A stretch of DNA of 64,000 bases from Bog-473 sp963766995 (GTDB lineage: Bacteria; Actinomycetota; Acidimicrobiia; Acidimicrobiales; RAAP-2). This document shows, piece by piece, positions 8,459 to 16,897 of the stretch. Where the stretch lies: NCBI GenBank assembly GCA_963766995.1, contig CAVYCE010000003.1, forward strand, positions 1,054,001 to 1,118,000, written 5' to 3'. Position 1 is the stretch's first letter, and each line of letters opens with the position of its first letter. Both the position numbers and the translations under genes were made by a program. The notes beneath the pieces are model-generated. The model worked only from the letters and a program-made list of their open reading frames with translations. It did no database searches and was not told where the DNA came from.

Positions 8459-9430
8459 CTACTTGGACGTGCGGCGCACCAGGTCGATGTCAGCCTCGAC
8501 CATCATGGTGACCAGACCCGGGAAGTCGACATCGCGATGCCACCCCAAGGTCTGCTGGGCCTTGGTCGGATCACCCACGAGAAGGTCCACCTCCGCCGGG
8601 CGCAAGAACTTTTCATCAATGACGACATGCTGTTCCCAGTCGAGTCCAGCCGCCGCGAAAGCGAGTTCGCATAACTCACGCACGGAGTGGGTCTCCCCCG
8701 TCGCCACCACGAAGTCGTCAGGCGAATCCTGCTGCAACATCAGCCACATGGCCCGCACGTAGTCGGCCGCAAAGCCCCAGTCGCGTTGCGCGTCGAGGTT
8801 GCCCAGCATCAACTTGTCATCGAGGTTGTTGACGATGCGGGCCACGCCGTAGGACACCTTGCGGGGCAGGAACTCGATCCCTCGCCGAGGCGACTCGTGA
8901 TTGAAGAGAATGCCTGAAGAAGCGTGCAGGTCGTAGCTCTCGCGGTAATTCACGGTGATCCAATGGCCGTAGACCTTGGCCACGCCGTATGGGCTGCGCG
9001 GGTAGAGCGGCGTCGACTCGCGCTGCGGCACTTCCTGCACCTTGCCGAACATCTCTGACGAGCTGGCTTGGTAGAACCGGACGCCGGGGTCGACGATTCG
9101 GATGGCATCGAGCAGGCGTGTCACTCCGAGTGCGGTCGTCTCGCCGGTAAGAACCGGTTGACTCCAACTGGTTTGCACGAACGATTGTGCGGCCAGGTTG
9201 TAGACCTCGGTCGGGCGGTGGTCCCGCAAGACGGCGATGAGCGAGGCTTCGTCCAGCACGTCGCCGGCGACGAGCTCGATCTTGTCCTGAATGTGGGCGA
9301 TCCGCTCAAAGTTGACGGTGCTCGAGCGCCGCACCATGCCGATGACGGTGTAGCCCTGCTCGAGAAGGAATTCGGCCAGGTAGGAACCGTCCTGCCCGGT
9401 CACGCCGGTGATCAATGCACGCTTGGACAT
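8459..9430 (-). CDS. gmd: GDP-mannose 4,6-dehydratase
   Basis: 323 residues of extended short-chain dehydrogenase type: the NAD(P)-binding motif GVTGQDGSYLAEFLLEQGY, the active-site SSSEMFG segment and the catalytic YGVAK (Tyr/Lys). GMD converts GDP-D-mannose to GDP-4-keto-6-deoxymannose, the entry to GDP-fucose, rhamnose or perosamine sugars for surface glycans. The later-step enzymes are not in the window. A TAGCGT box lies 9 nt before the ATG. It is divergent from a glycosyltransferase gene with 66 bp between the starts. Confidence 0.93.
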   Translation of the reverse strand: MSKRALITGVTGQDGSYLAEFLLEQGYTVIGMVRRSSTVNFERIAHIQDKIELVAGDVLDEASLIAVLRDHRPTEVYNLAAQSFVQTSWSQPVLTGETTALGVTRLLDAIRIVDPGVRFYQASSSEMFGKVQEVPQRESTPLYPRSPYGVAKVYGHWITVNYRESYDLHASSGILFNHESPRRGIEFLPRKVSYGVARIVNNLDDKLMLGNLDAQRDWGFAADYVRAMWLMLQQDSPDDFVVATGETHSVRELCELAFAAAGLDWEQHVVIDEKFLRPAEVDLLVGDPTKAQQTLGWHRDVDFPGLVTMMVEADIDLVRRTSK

Positions 9431-9484
9431 GGTGTGGCAACGCTACTCGACGACGCCGGCGCTGCGACCCGTGTCGGCCGGTCC

Positions 9485-9490
9485 TACAGT
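9485..9490 (+). promoter_or_regulatory. Leaderless -10 box of glycosyltransferase gene
   Basis: TACAGT ends 6 nt before ATG 9497, so transcription would begin at or near the start codon. There is no Shine-Dalgarno sequence. Confidence 0.5.
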
Positions 9491-9496
9491 GCCCCG

Positions 9497-10528
9497 ATGC
9501 CCGTCGCTGCCATCGTGTCGTTCCGCCTCGGCGGTAGCGATGGCGTATCCATCGAAGCAGCCAAATGGGCTGCTGCGCTGGGTCAACTGGGTTGGGAACT
9601 GATCACGGTGGGCGGTTCGGGTCTAGTGGAAACATGCCTTCCCGGCCTGGCCATGGACGCCGATGTGCCACCGACTCGGCACGAGGTATCCGACGCGCTG
9701 GACAGGGCCGACCTGGTGGTGGTCGAGAACCTCTGCTCCCTTCCCCTCAATCCCGGGGCGGCCGCTGTGGTAGCCGAGGTCTGCGCTGGACGGCCGACAC
9801 TGCTCCATCACCATGACCTCCCCTGGCAGCGAGTCCATCTGGCCCATCTGCCTCCCCCGCCCGATGACCCTCAGTGGGCCCACGTCACCATCAACGAACT
9901 GAGTCGCAATCAACTCGAATCGCACGGCATCACGGCGACGACCATCTACAACACCTTCGATCCCGAACCACCACTCGGTCATCGCGATGAGGCCCGGGCG
10001 TCCCTGGGTGTGGCGGCCACGACGCGGCTGCTGCTCCAGCCCACCAGGGCGCTCGCCCGCAAGAACGTCGGCGGTGGCCTGGCAGTTGCCGCGGCCGCCC
10101 ACGGGACGTATTGGCTCTTGGGTCCGGCCGAGGACGGATACGAGCCTGAGCTCCGTGCACTGGTCGATGGCGCCTCGTGCCCGGTCATCCTGGGACCCGG
10201 TGCACCACCGCTGTCGATCGCTGATGCCTACGCCGCCTGCGACGCCGTGCTCCTGCCGTCGACTTGGGAGGGATTCGGCAATCCCGCACTCGAGTCGGCC
10301 ACCCATCGCCGTCCATTGGCCATCGGCACCTATCCGGTGGCGGCGGAACTGGCGGCGTTTGGTTTCCAGTGGTTCGACGCGGCGCAACCGGACGCGCTGG
10401 TGCAATGGCTCGACGCACCCGATCGCCGTGTGCTCGACCACAACCACGCCGTGGCGGCGCGCTCTTTCAACCAACGTGACCTCCCCGACCGACTCTCTCG
10501 AGTGCTGGAGCAACTGCCGATCCCCTGA
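9497..10528 (+). CDS. Glycosyltransferase (GT4-like fold)
   Basis: 343 residues. It starts MPVAAIVSFRLGGSDGVSIE, the Gly-rich donor-site loop of GT-B enzymes, and the C-terminal half carries LLPSTWEGFGNPALESATHR, the E-x7-E-type nucleotide-sugar binding region of GT4 enzymes. The frame is open further upstream, but ATG 9497 has the leaderless box and the family N-terminus. It probably builds a surface or exopolysaccharide glycan, consistent with the divergent GDP-mannose dehydratase; the donor and acceptor are unknown. Confidence 0.82.
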   Translation: MPVAAIVSFRLGGSDGVSIEAAKWAAALGQLGWELITVGGSGLVETCLPGLAMDADVPPTRHEVSDALDRADLVVVENLCSLPLNPGAAAVVAEVCAGRPTLLHHHDLPWQRVHLAHLPPPPDDPQWAHVTINELSRNQLESHGITATTIYNTFDPEPPLGHRDEARASLGVAATTRLLLQPTRALARKNVGGGLAVAAAAHGTYWLLGPAEDGYEPELRALVDGASCPVILGPGAPPLSIADAYAACDAVLLPSTWEGFGNPALESATHRRPLAIGTYPVAAELAAFGFQWFDAAQPDALVQWLDAPDRRVLDHNHAVAARSFNQRDLPDRLSRVLEQLPIP

Positions 10529-10547
10529 GGGCCTGATGACCGGCCAG

Positions 10548-10553
10548 TAACCT
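10548..10553 (+). promoter_or_regulatory. Leaderless -10 box of tetR-type gene
   Basis: TAACCT is separated by 7 nt from ATG 10561, with no Shine-Dalgarno sequence, which fits a leaderless transcript. Confidence 0.5.
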
Positions 10554-10560
10554 GTGGCCC

Positions 10561-11184
10561 ATGGCCAGTGCACTTCAGCCCACGGGCCGACGTCTCACCG
10601 CAGAGCAACGGCGTGAACAACTCTTTGCCGTCGCCCTCGAGCTCTTTGCCCGCCGGGGCTACCGAGCCACCACCATGGACGACATTGCTGAGGCCGCCGG
10701 CGTCACGAAACCCCTCGTCTACCAGCACTTTTCTTCCAAGCGGGCGCTGTACTTGGAACTGGTCGACTCCATCGCCCAAGAACTCCTCATCGCCGTGCGT
10801 GGCGCCGTCATGCGGGCCAACGGGCCACGCCAACAGGTGGAAATGGGCTTCGCTGCCTACTTCCGGCTGGTCATCAACCGGGAGGCCGAGTTCCGCCTTC
10901 TCTACGGGCGCGACCATGCCGACGACAAGGAGCTCGGCCGTGCCCTCCGCACCGTCGAAGACGCCATCGCCGAAGCCATCGACCCACTTATCGCGGCCGG
11001 GCTGGACGACGATCACCGACGTCTTCTGGCCTACGCCGTGGTCGGCATGGCCGAAGGGGCTAGCCGTCGCTTCATGGCCCAACGACCCACCGCCGGCATT
11101 ACGGCCGAGGAAGAAGCACAGCGACTGGCGCAGCGCATGGCCGACTTGGCCTGGGCCGGACTGCGCTCCGTCCACGCTGATTGA
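10561..11184 (+). CDS. TetR/AcrR family transcriptional regulator
   Basis: 207 residues. The N-terminal helix-turn-helix is clear: LFARRGYRATTMDDIAEAAG followed by VTKPLVYQHFSSKRALYLE. The C-terminal ligand-binding domain is helical and not diagnostic. Target and ligand are unknown. The acetyltransferase gene begins 5 bp after its stop and may be in the same transcript. Confidence 0.92.
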   Translation: MASALQPTGRRLTAEQRREQLFAVALELFARRGYRATTMDDIAEAAGVTKPLVYQHFSSKRALYLELVDSIAQELLIAVRGAVMRANGPRQQVEMGFAAYFRLVINREAEFRLLYGRDHADDKELGRALRTVEDAIAEAIDPLIAAGLDDDHRRLLAYAVVGMAEGASRRFMAQRPTAGITAEEEAQRLAQRMADLAWAGLRSVHAD

Positions 11185-11189
11185 ACACC

Positions 11190-11717
11190 ATGACGTCGTC
11201 GGAGCTCAGCCTTCGACCCCTTGCACGCGTCGACTTCGCACTGTTGGTGACGTGGCTGACCCAACCGCACGTGGCCGAATGGTGGGGCGCCCCCAAAACC
11301 TTGGATGACGTGGAGGCTGAATACGGTCCGTGCATTGACGGCACCGACCCCACCCACCTCTTTCTCTGTCATGAAGGCGACCGACAAATCGGGTTGGTGC
11401 AGATCTACCGCATGGCGGACAACCCCGACTATGTCGACGCAGTTGGATTCGACGATGCGGCCGGCATCGACCTCTTCATCGGCGAGGCATCCACCTGTGA
11501 CCGGGGCGTCGGCACCGGACTCATTTCGGCAGCAGCAGCACTCATCTGGCGAACGTACCCGGAGGTGCGTGGGGCGCTGGCTGGACCCAGTGTGCATAAC
11601 GCCCGGTCTATCCGAGCCTTCGAGAAGGCCGGCTTCTCGGCCGTTCGCCAAGTCACCGTCCCCGGTGAGGACGACGACGAACTGATCCTCTATTGCCCTC
11701 GCCCTACAGGATTGTGA
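11190..11717 (+). CDS. GNAT acetyltransferase of the AAC(6')-like type
   Basis: 175 residues. GNAT features are TWLTQPHVAEWWGAP at the start, IDLFIGEASTCDRGVGTGL (the acetyl-CoA pyrophosphate loop RGxGxG-like, here RGVGTG) and HNARSIRAFEKAGF. The arrangement, including YGPCIDGTDPTHLFLCHEG and GLVQIYR, resembles aminoglycoside 6'-N-acetyltransferases and siderophore-type GNATs; a resistance role is not implied. I chose ATG 11190 over TTG 11181, which overlaps the preceding stop. The last 14 bp overlap the convergent phosphatase gene. Confidence 0.82.
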   Translation: MTSSELSLRPLARVDFALLVTWLTQPHVAEWWGAPKTLDDVEAEYGPCIDGTDPTHLFLCHEGDRQIGLVQIYRMADNPDYVDAVGFDDAAGIDLFIGEASTCDRGVGTGLISAAAALIWRTYPEVRGALAGPSVHNARSIRAFEKAGFSAVRQVTVPGEDDDELILYCPRPTGL

Positions 11718-12231
11718 TCAACCGTTGGCTCAGGCCCCACAACTCGGCCACGCAGGCGTCGTAAATCTCGGCCTCACGCCCAGCGGGATCGGTCACGTCG
11801 TCGGCGTCATTCAGCTCGGTGTCCGCCAACTTGAGGCCAGCTACGCGATCGACCAATTGCTCCGGGCCCGGAGGCAGGTCTTCGCACAGTCGGCGCATGG
11901 AGGCCGTGCGGGCCGCGGCATCTGGAAACAATCGGCGCACGAAGCGCACGTGGTCCGCCTCCATGACCACAACGAGCTCAGCCAACGCGAAATCGCGCTC
12001 ATGCACTTGCCGGCTGCGGTGCGAGGTGAAGACGGCGTCGGACAACTCAGGGATGCCTTGCAACGCCGCGCGAGTGCGCATGCCCATGGGTTGCCCGTCA
12101 ATCGTGTGCGTACCGGCCGTGACGATGTGCAAATTGAGATCGGGACGACTGCCCTTCAATTCCTCCAACATGAAGCCAGCCATGACCGAGCGCGCTGCAT
12201 TACCGGTGCACAGCACCAGAAGTTCAGTCAC
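11704..12231 (-). CDS. Low-molecular-weight protein tyrosine phosphatase family
   Basis: 175 residues. The P-loop LCTGNAARS matches CX5R(S) at the N-terminus, and the general-acid loop is DVTDPAG near the C-terminus, as in LMW-PTP/Wzb enzymes; arsenate reductases share the fold. It probably dephosphorylates protein tyrosines or a small phospho-ester. The GTG start at 12231 overlaps the end of the upstream kinase-like gene by 8 bp, so the two are likely one operon. Confidence 0.87.
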   Translation of the reverse strand: MTELLVLCTGNAARSVMAGFMLEELKGSRPDLNLHIVTAGTHTIDGQPMGMRTRAALQGIPELSDAVFTSHRSRQVHERDFALAELVVVMEADHVRFVRRLFPDAAARTASMRRLCEDLPPGPEQLVDRVAGLKLADTELNDADDVTDPAGREAEIYDACVAELWGLSQRLITIL

Positions 12232-13315
12232 GCTGGCTCAGCAGTAGCCCGGGCGCATCCACATCGAGCGCGTGCTGGGCATGGCGCGTCGTGCTGGTCA
12301 AGAACATCAGGTCCCCCCGTTCGGTGCGTTGCACCACCATGGCGGCCACGATGGCCATGAGCACGCCACCGAAGGTGTCCCGAATGGCGTCCTGCCGCAA
12401 CTGTGGCAACGAATAGTCCTTCACGCCATGGGCGCAGAGGGCCTCGTGGTAGTGCGAGAGGAGATCAGCTTCATGCGCTCGCCGATCCTCGGGGGTGAGA
12501 CAGCCACCGATGAAATACGCCACGTCGTAGGAGGCACCCGCCCACGAGAGGGTCTGCCAATCCACCACCACGGGTCGTGGATTCCCCTCCTGGAAGAGCA
12601 GGTTGTCGAGCCGGAAGTCGCCATGGCTGGCTGTGCGCGGCCCTTCCCGCAGGGCTGACCACTGCACGAGGTGGTCGACGAAAAACTGGCACAGCTTGGC
12701 GTGCTCGGGTGCCAGCTCATTGGCGTAGCGCTCGAGAAATCCCGGTAGTAACGACGAGACCATGGCGGAGAGAAACACGTCGGCGTCTGGGGAGTTGCGA
12801 TTGAGCCATTCGAGCTGGGCCAGGTCATTGGCCTCCCAGCAGGGACCGTGCAATCCCGCCATCTCACCGAGGACAGCCGCGGCCACATCGACACCGCAGG
12901 CTTCGATCTGATCGCCTTGGCGCGCTCCTTCAATGTCCTCCAGGATGAGCGTGAACCATCCCGTGTCGGGTTCCACGTCGGCGAAGTGCAGGGCAGGAAC
13001 GCGCGCCTTCACTCGAGTGGCTACCTCTTGATAGAAGCGCACCTCGATCTCGTAGGCGCGCAAAGCCAGACCGGTGCCCCGACTCTGCTCATCTTCAGAG
13101 GCGAACTTGCCCACCACGCTCGACGGGCCTGCGCCCGGACTGTCATACGTGAGTGCCAGGCGCGACGTGTCGGCCATCTGACCCGTGCCAATCGAGGACG
13201 ACACGATGTCAATGACCTGCGCACCGGTACGAAGGGCGCCGGAGTCAATAAGGACGTCGGTCATCCAATCGGGGGTCACATCATCGACGTGCCGCAGCAG
13301 CGAGGGCGGATACAT
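12224..13315 (-). CDS. APH/EcKL-like phosphotransferase
   Basis: 363 residues. The protein-kinase-like fold of aminoglycoside/choline/ecdysteroid phosphotransferases is shown by SHGDFRLDNLLF (catalytic Asp and Asn) and VVVDWQTLSW (metal-binding Asp), plus LILEDIEG in the hinge. The substrate is unknown; in actinobacteria such proteins often occur with acyl-CoA or steroid catabolism genes. It is a paralogue of the product of 17617-18702 (shared GLHGP, HGDFRLDNL/HGDYRLDNL and VDWQT). A TAGTGT box 7 nt before the ATG suggests leaderless expression. Confidence 0.85.
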   Translation of the reverse strand: MYPPSLLRHVDDVTPDWMTDVLIDSGALRTGAQVIDIVSSSIGTGQMADTSRLALTYDSPGAGPSSVVGKFASEDEQSRGTGLALRAYEIEVRFYQEVATRVKARVPALHFADVEPDTGWFTLILEDIEGARQGDQIEACGVDVAAAVLGEMAGLHGPCWEANDLAQLEWLNRNSPDADVFLSAMVSSLLPGFLERYANELAPEHAKLCQFFVDHLVQWSALREGPRTASHGDFRLDNLLFQEGNPRPVVVDWQTLSWAGASYDVAYFIGGCLTPEDRRAHEADLLSHYHEALCAHGVKDYSLPQLRQDAIRDTFGGVLMAIVAAMVVQRTERGDLMFLTSTTRHAQHALDVDAPGLLLSQRD

Positions 13316-13322
13316 GGGACCG

Positions 13323-13328
13323 ACACTA
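13323..13328 (-). promoter_or_regulatory. Leaderless -10 box of APH-like gene
   Basis: Read on the minus strand, TAGTGT followed by 7 nt and the ATG at 13315. Confidence 0.5.
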
Positions 13329-13339
13329 GGAGCTACGGA

Positions 13340-14140
13340 CTAACGACCGCCGCTGACATCGAGCAGGGCACCAGTCACATAGGAAGCGTCGTCGCTGCAC
13401 AGCCAGGCGATGGTGGCCGCCACCTCCCCCGGTTGACCCACCCGCTGCATGGGAATCTGCGTCCGCACTCGCTCCGGCCGGTCGGGCTGACCACCTGAGG
13501 CATGTATTTCCGTGTCGATGATTCCAGGTCGTACCCCCACCACGCGGATTCCGTCGTCGGCCACTTCCTTGGCCAGTCCAAGTGTGAAGGTGTCGATGGC
13601 ACCCTTGGAAGCGGCGTAGTCCACATAAAGGCCAGGAGAACCAAGGCGCGAGGCAGCCGACGACACATTGACGATGACACCTCCTCCACCACCGTGCCGC
13701 GTCGACATGCCCCGTACGGCTCGCCCGGCACAGAGGAAAGAGCCAATGACATTGACGGCGAACATGCGGTGCAGCCGTTCGGCGCTCATGGACTCCACCC
13801 GGGACTCCACATCGACGATGCCTGCGTTGTTCACCAACACCTCCAGGGCGCCGGCAGCGGGCCACTGCTCCAGCAGCGCTTCGAATAGTTCGTCAACCTG
13901 GCTCTCTTCGGCCACATCGACGGAGACCATGAGTGCACCCACGCCTTCGGAGGCACACGCCACCGCCACGTGGCCAGCAGCCACCTCGTCCGAACGGTAC
14001 GTGAGGCAGATGTCCCACCCTGCAGCAGCCAACAGGCGCGCCGTCGCCGCGCCGATGCCGCGACTACCTCCGGTGACGAGGGCCACGCGCCCGCGCCGGT
14101 TTGGCGATGCAGCAGTGGGTTCAATGAAGCGGGTCGACAT
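13340..14140 (-). CDS. Short-chain dehydrogenase/reductase (SDR)
   Basis: 266 residues of classical SDR type: the cofactor loop TGGSRGIGAATARLL, NNAG (in LVNNAGIVD), the catalytic Ser region NVSSAASRLG and YVDYAASKGAID with the Tyr-x3-Lys pair. Closest in style to 3-ketoacyl-ACP reductase-like enzymes (FabG type), but the substrate is not determinable. Its stop is 24 bp from the APH-like start on the same strand, although both have their own leaderless-type boxes. Confidence 0.88.
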   Translation of the reverse strand: MSTRFIEPTAASPNRRGRVALVTGGSRGIGAATARLLAAAGWDICLTYRSDEVAAGHVAVACASEGVGALMVSVDVAEESQVDELFEALLEQWPAAGALEVLVNNAGIVDVESRVESMSAERLHRMFAVNVIGSFLCAGRAVRGMSTRHGGGGGVIVNVSSAASRLGSPGLYVDYAASKGAIDTFTLGLAKEVADDGIRVVGVRPGIIDTEIHASGGQPDRPERVRTQIPMQRVGQPGEVAATIAWLCSDDASYVTGALLDVSGGR

Positions 14141-14147
14141 CCGGTAA

Positions 14148-14153
14148 AAGCTA
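14148..14153 (-). promoter_or_regulatory. Leaderless -10 box of SDR gene
   Basis: On the minus strand TAGCTT precedes ATG 14140 by 7 nt. Confidence 0.5.
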
Positions 14154-14187
14154 GTGAGACTGACTGGCGTCTCAGAACGCGCCCGAT

Positions 14188-15054
14188 TCAGCTGGCGGTG
14201 ACCGTACGCAGAATCTCGCTGAGGTGATCGACCACGAGTAAGTGTCCTTCACCCGGGCAAGCGTGGAAGACCGCGCCCGGAATGCGTTCGGCCTGCTGCT
14301 GGCCGTGCGCGTAGGGCACGTTGCGATCGGCATCGCCGTGCCACACGTGAGCAGGGACCTGAATATCTTCGAGCCGAAAGCCCCAGTCCCGGGCGAACAG
14401 GGTGAAGTCCTGCGCCGCCGCCATGGCGCTGGTCGGCGAGGCGCGACGGGCGTCCTCCACAAAGAGCTCCTTCATCACAGGTCGCTGCATCACGGCGACG
14501 TCGGCAGCGGGCAGCACCTTGTCGGCCCGTTGCAGAAGCGCCTCGGGCCAACGGCGCATGATCGCCGTTTGGGAACTGAACATCGGATACACCAGATACA
14601 TCGATCGACGCGACAGCGCGCTGAGGGCCTTGTTCAGCCCCATCATGCCCTCGCTGGACTTGGCCTCGTCCAAGGGGCCCACACCACTCACGATGCCGGC
14701 GGCCGTGACCCGATCAGAAAGAAAACGCGCGCACACCGATGCGTGCGGTCCACCCCCGGACACGCCGACGACCGAGAAGGTGGAGACGCCGATGTGATCA
14801 GCCAGCATGGACACGTCGGCGGGCCAATCGGCCAAGGTGCGGCCCTTGTGAAATGTGCTGTGGCCGTAACCAGGTCGGTCGGGGGCAATGAGGCGCACAC
14901 CTGCTGCCGTGATGGCGTCGGCCTGTGCCGTCACCTGGCGGTGCGAACCTGGGGTGCCGTGGAAGGCGAACACCACCGGGCCCTTGGGCTTACCCACCTC
15001 CAACCACGCCAGTTCACGTCCGTCGGGCAGTTGCATGATCCGGAGGTCAGCCAT
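14188..15054 (-). CDS. Alpha/beta hydrolase
   Basis: 288 residues with the oxyanion-hole motif FHGTPGSH, the nucleophile elbow GVSGGGPHAS, the acid in VWHGDADRNVPY and the His in CPGEGHLLVVDH. This is the full Ser-Asp-His set of an alpha/beta hydrolase with a cap domain between about 130 and 210. The substrate is unknown. It has its own leaderless-type promoter and is 116 bp from the divergent membrane-protein gene. Confidence 0.87.
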   Translation of the reverse strand: MADLRIMQLPDGRELAWLEVGKPKGPVVFAFHGTPGSHRQVTAQADAITAAGVRLIAPDRPGYGHSTFHKGRTLADWPADVSMLADHIGVSTFSVVGVSGGGPHASVCARFLSDRVTAAGIVSGVGPLDEAKSSEGMMGLNKALSALSRRSMYLVYPMFSSQTAIMRRWPEALLQRADKVLPAADVAVMQRPVMKELFVEDARRASPTSAMAAAQDFTLFARDWGFRLEDIQVPAHVWHGDADRNVPYAHGQQQAERIPGAVFHACPGEGHLLVVDHLSEILRTVTAS

Positions 15055-15061
15055 GGGCGCG

Positions 15062-15067
15062 ACGGTA
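15062..15067 (-). promoter_or_regulatory. Leaderless -10 box of alpha/beta hydrolase gene
   Basis: TACCGT on the minus strand, 7 nt before ATG 15054. Further upstream, an inverted repeat TCCACCC/GGGTGGA (15109-15115 and 15130-15136, 14-nt spacer) may be an operator or hairpin in the divergent region. Confidence 0.45.
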
Positions 15068-15170
15068 CATTGCCCCTGAACTGCATGTCATGGGCTCCAC
15101 CCCCGAGATCCACCCATCGATCAACCCCCGGGTGGACGGCAAAACGAAGGTATTCCCGGACACTTGAGAC

Positions 15171-15734
15171 ATGACACTTAACGACTACCTCATCGACATC
15201 ACCCTCATCGGCCTCGTTCTTTTCCAAGTCCGAGGCCGCCGGATCACTACGAAGGCACTCCTACTGCCGGTGGGGATCGTCATCTACGTCGCAACGACCT
15301 ACCTGAAGGCCATTCCGACGGCAGGTAACGACTTGTTCCTCGTTGTGGGATGTGCCGCAGTCGGTGCGCTCCTAGGCAGTCTGGCCGGACACTTCACCTC
15401 AGTACGTGCCAACGCCGACGGGATCCCCGTGGCCAGAGCAGGGTTGCTGGCGGCCGGACTGTGGATCCTTGGTACCGGCGGACGCCTGAGCTTCCAGCTC
15501 TACGCCTCGCACGGCGGCGGTGCAGCGGTCGAGCGCTTCAGCGCCGCCCACAGCATCACCAGCGTGGCGGCCTGGACCGACGCCCTCATCCTCATGGCGC
15601 TTTTCGAAGCCTTGACCCGCACCGCCATTCTCGGATGGAGGGCCCACTACGTCCGCCAGCAGGCTGCAGTGGTGCGCAATGACGACCCAGTCTTCAACCG
15701 GGACCTGGTATCGGTCCATCATGGAGGTCAGTGA
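15171..15734 (+). CDS. Integral membrane protein linked to a two-component system
   Basis: 187 residues with four or five predicted transmembrane helices (about 7-17, 29-47, 55-73, 88-107 and 130-150); no family motif I recognise with certainty, though it resembles small DUF1453-like membrane proteins. Its 3' end overlaps the histidine kinase start (GTGA), so it is the first gene of the operon and may help the kinase sense a membrane or wall signal. Confidence 0.7.
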   Translation: MTLNDYLIDITLIGLVLFQVRGRRITTKALLLPVGIVIYVATTYLKAIPTAGNDLFLVVGCAAVGALLGSLAGHFTSVRANADGIPVARAGLLAAGLWILGTGGRLSFQLYASHGGGAAVERFSAAHSITSVAAWTDALILMALFEALTRTAILGWRAHYVRQQAAVVRNDDPVFNRDLVSVHHGGQ

Positions 15735-16897
15735 TCCTCTCCCACGAACTCAAGAACACCCAGGGAGGCTGGACCATCGCGGGGAATGCGGTGGGTCTGG
15801 CCTCCCTGGGCTTGTTGGCGTTCACCGTCGCCGCCGAGATTCACACACTGCGCACACACGGCGAGCGTGCCGTCGCCATCGCACTCCTGGTCGTGGCGAT
15901 TCTGTCGTGGGTCATCTGGATGTTCCTCCGGTCCCGGAGCGAGTTGGCGGCACAGGTGGCACTCGTGGTCATGGGGTTGGCGGGGAGCTTCTTGGTTGGT
16001 TTGACCCCGGTGGCAATGGTCTTTGCCGGCGTGGCCGTCCTGAGCGCCGCCATCCGTTGGCGCATCGGTATCGCGGCACTGATTGGTTTGTCGTGCTGGC
16101 TCACCATGCTGATCAGCGTCGAGACCTACGGGAGGGCATACGGCCTGCTCCTGGGAGGTGTGGCCGCCGTGCTCGGTGGCTTGGTGGTCGGTCTCACCAG
16201 ACGTGATGCCGAGGAGCGCAGTGCGCAGCTGGCCCGCATGGACCTGGAAGTGGCGCGCACCGAAATGGAGCGGGCACGAGCCGAGCTCCTCTCCGAGCGC
16301 AACCACATGGCCCGCGAGATGCACGACGTCCTGGCCCACACGCTCGCTGCGCTCTCCTTGCACCTCGAAGCTTTCAGCACCGTGGTCGACGGCGAGCCGG
16401 ACACGAGTCCGGCGGTTCGAGAGCAGTTGGAGCGCACGAAGATGCTCGTACGAGACGGCCTCAACGAGGCTCGCGGCGCGGTGCGGGCGCTGCGGGATGA
16501 GCCAGCCCCACTCGGGGAACAGCTCGACAACCTGTGCCGGCAGCACGACGCTGCATTCTCAGCCAGCGGCATCGCGCAACGGCTTCCGGCCCCGGCCATC
16601 CTCGGCCTCTACCGCGTGGCCCAGGAAGCTCTCACGAATGTCATGAAGCACGCGCCAGGTGCGCCCACCACTGTGGATCTGAGATGGACCATGACGATGG
16701 TGTCGCTCAGCGTCGTGAACGGTGCTGCTCCAGGTGGAAGTCCGAAACCACTACAGCAGACCGGCAGTGGATATGGCCTGCGTGGCATTGCCGAACGGGT
16801 GGAGTTGTTGGGTGGAGAGGTCGAATCAGGACTGGACGGCACAGGGTGGCGAGTGGCCACGTCTATCCCAATCGTCCCCAGTGAAGTGTCGGCGTGA
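15731..16897 (+). CDS. Sensor histidine kinase, NarL/DesK type
   Basis: 388 residues: four to six transmembrane helices up to about residue 155, a coiled coil (about 157-190), the HisKA_3 box HMAREMHDVLAHTLAALSL with the phospho-accepting His, and an HATPase domain (VAQEALTNVMKHAP; GSGYGLRGIAERVELLGG). No large extracytoplasmic domain is seen, so it may sense the membrane itself, as DesK/LiaS-type kinases do. The GTG start overlaps the preceding gene; its stop overlaps the response regulator start. Confidence 0.92.
   Translation: MILSHELKNTQGGWTIAGNAVGLASLGLLAFTVAAEIHTLRTHGERAVAIALLVVAILSWVIWMFLRSRSELAAQVALVVMGLAGSFLVGLTPVAMVFAGVAVLSAAIRWRIGIAALIGLSCWLTMLISVETYGRAYGLLLGGVAAVLGGLVVGLTRRDAEERSAQLARMDLEVARTEMERARAELLSERNHMAREMHDVLAHTLAALSLHLEAFSTVVDGEPDTSPAVREQLERTKMLVRDGLNEARGAVRALRDEPAPLGEQLDNLCRQHDAAFSASGIAQRLPAPAILGLYRVAQEALTNVMKHAPGAPTTVDLRWTMTMVSLSVVNGAAPGGSPKPLQQTGSGYGLRGIAERVELLGGEVESGLDGTGWRVATSIPIVPSEVSA

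Noticed and set aside
9068..9496. Upstream extension of the glycosyltransferase to 9068
   Set aside because: It overlaps the divergent gmd gene, while ATG 9497 has a leaderless promoter box and the family's N-terminal motif.
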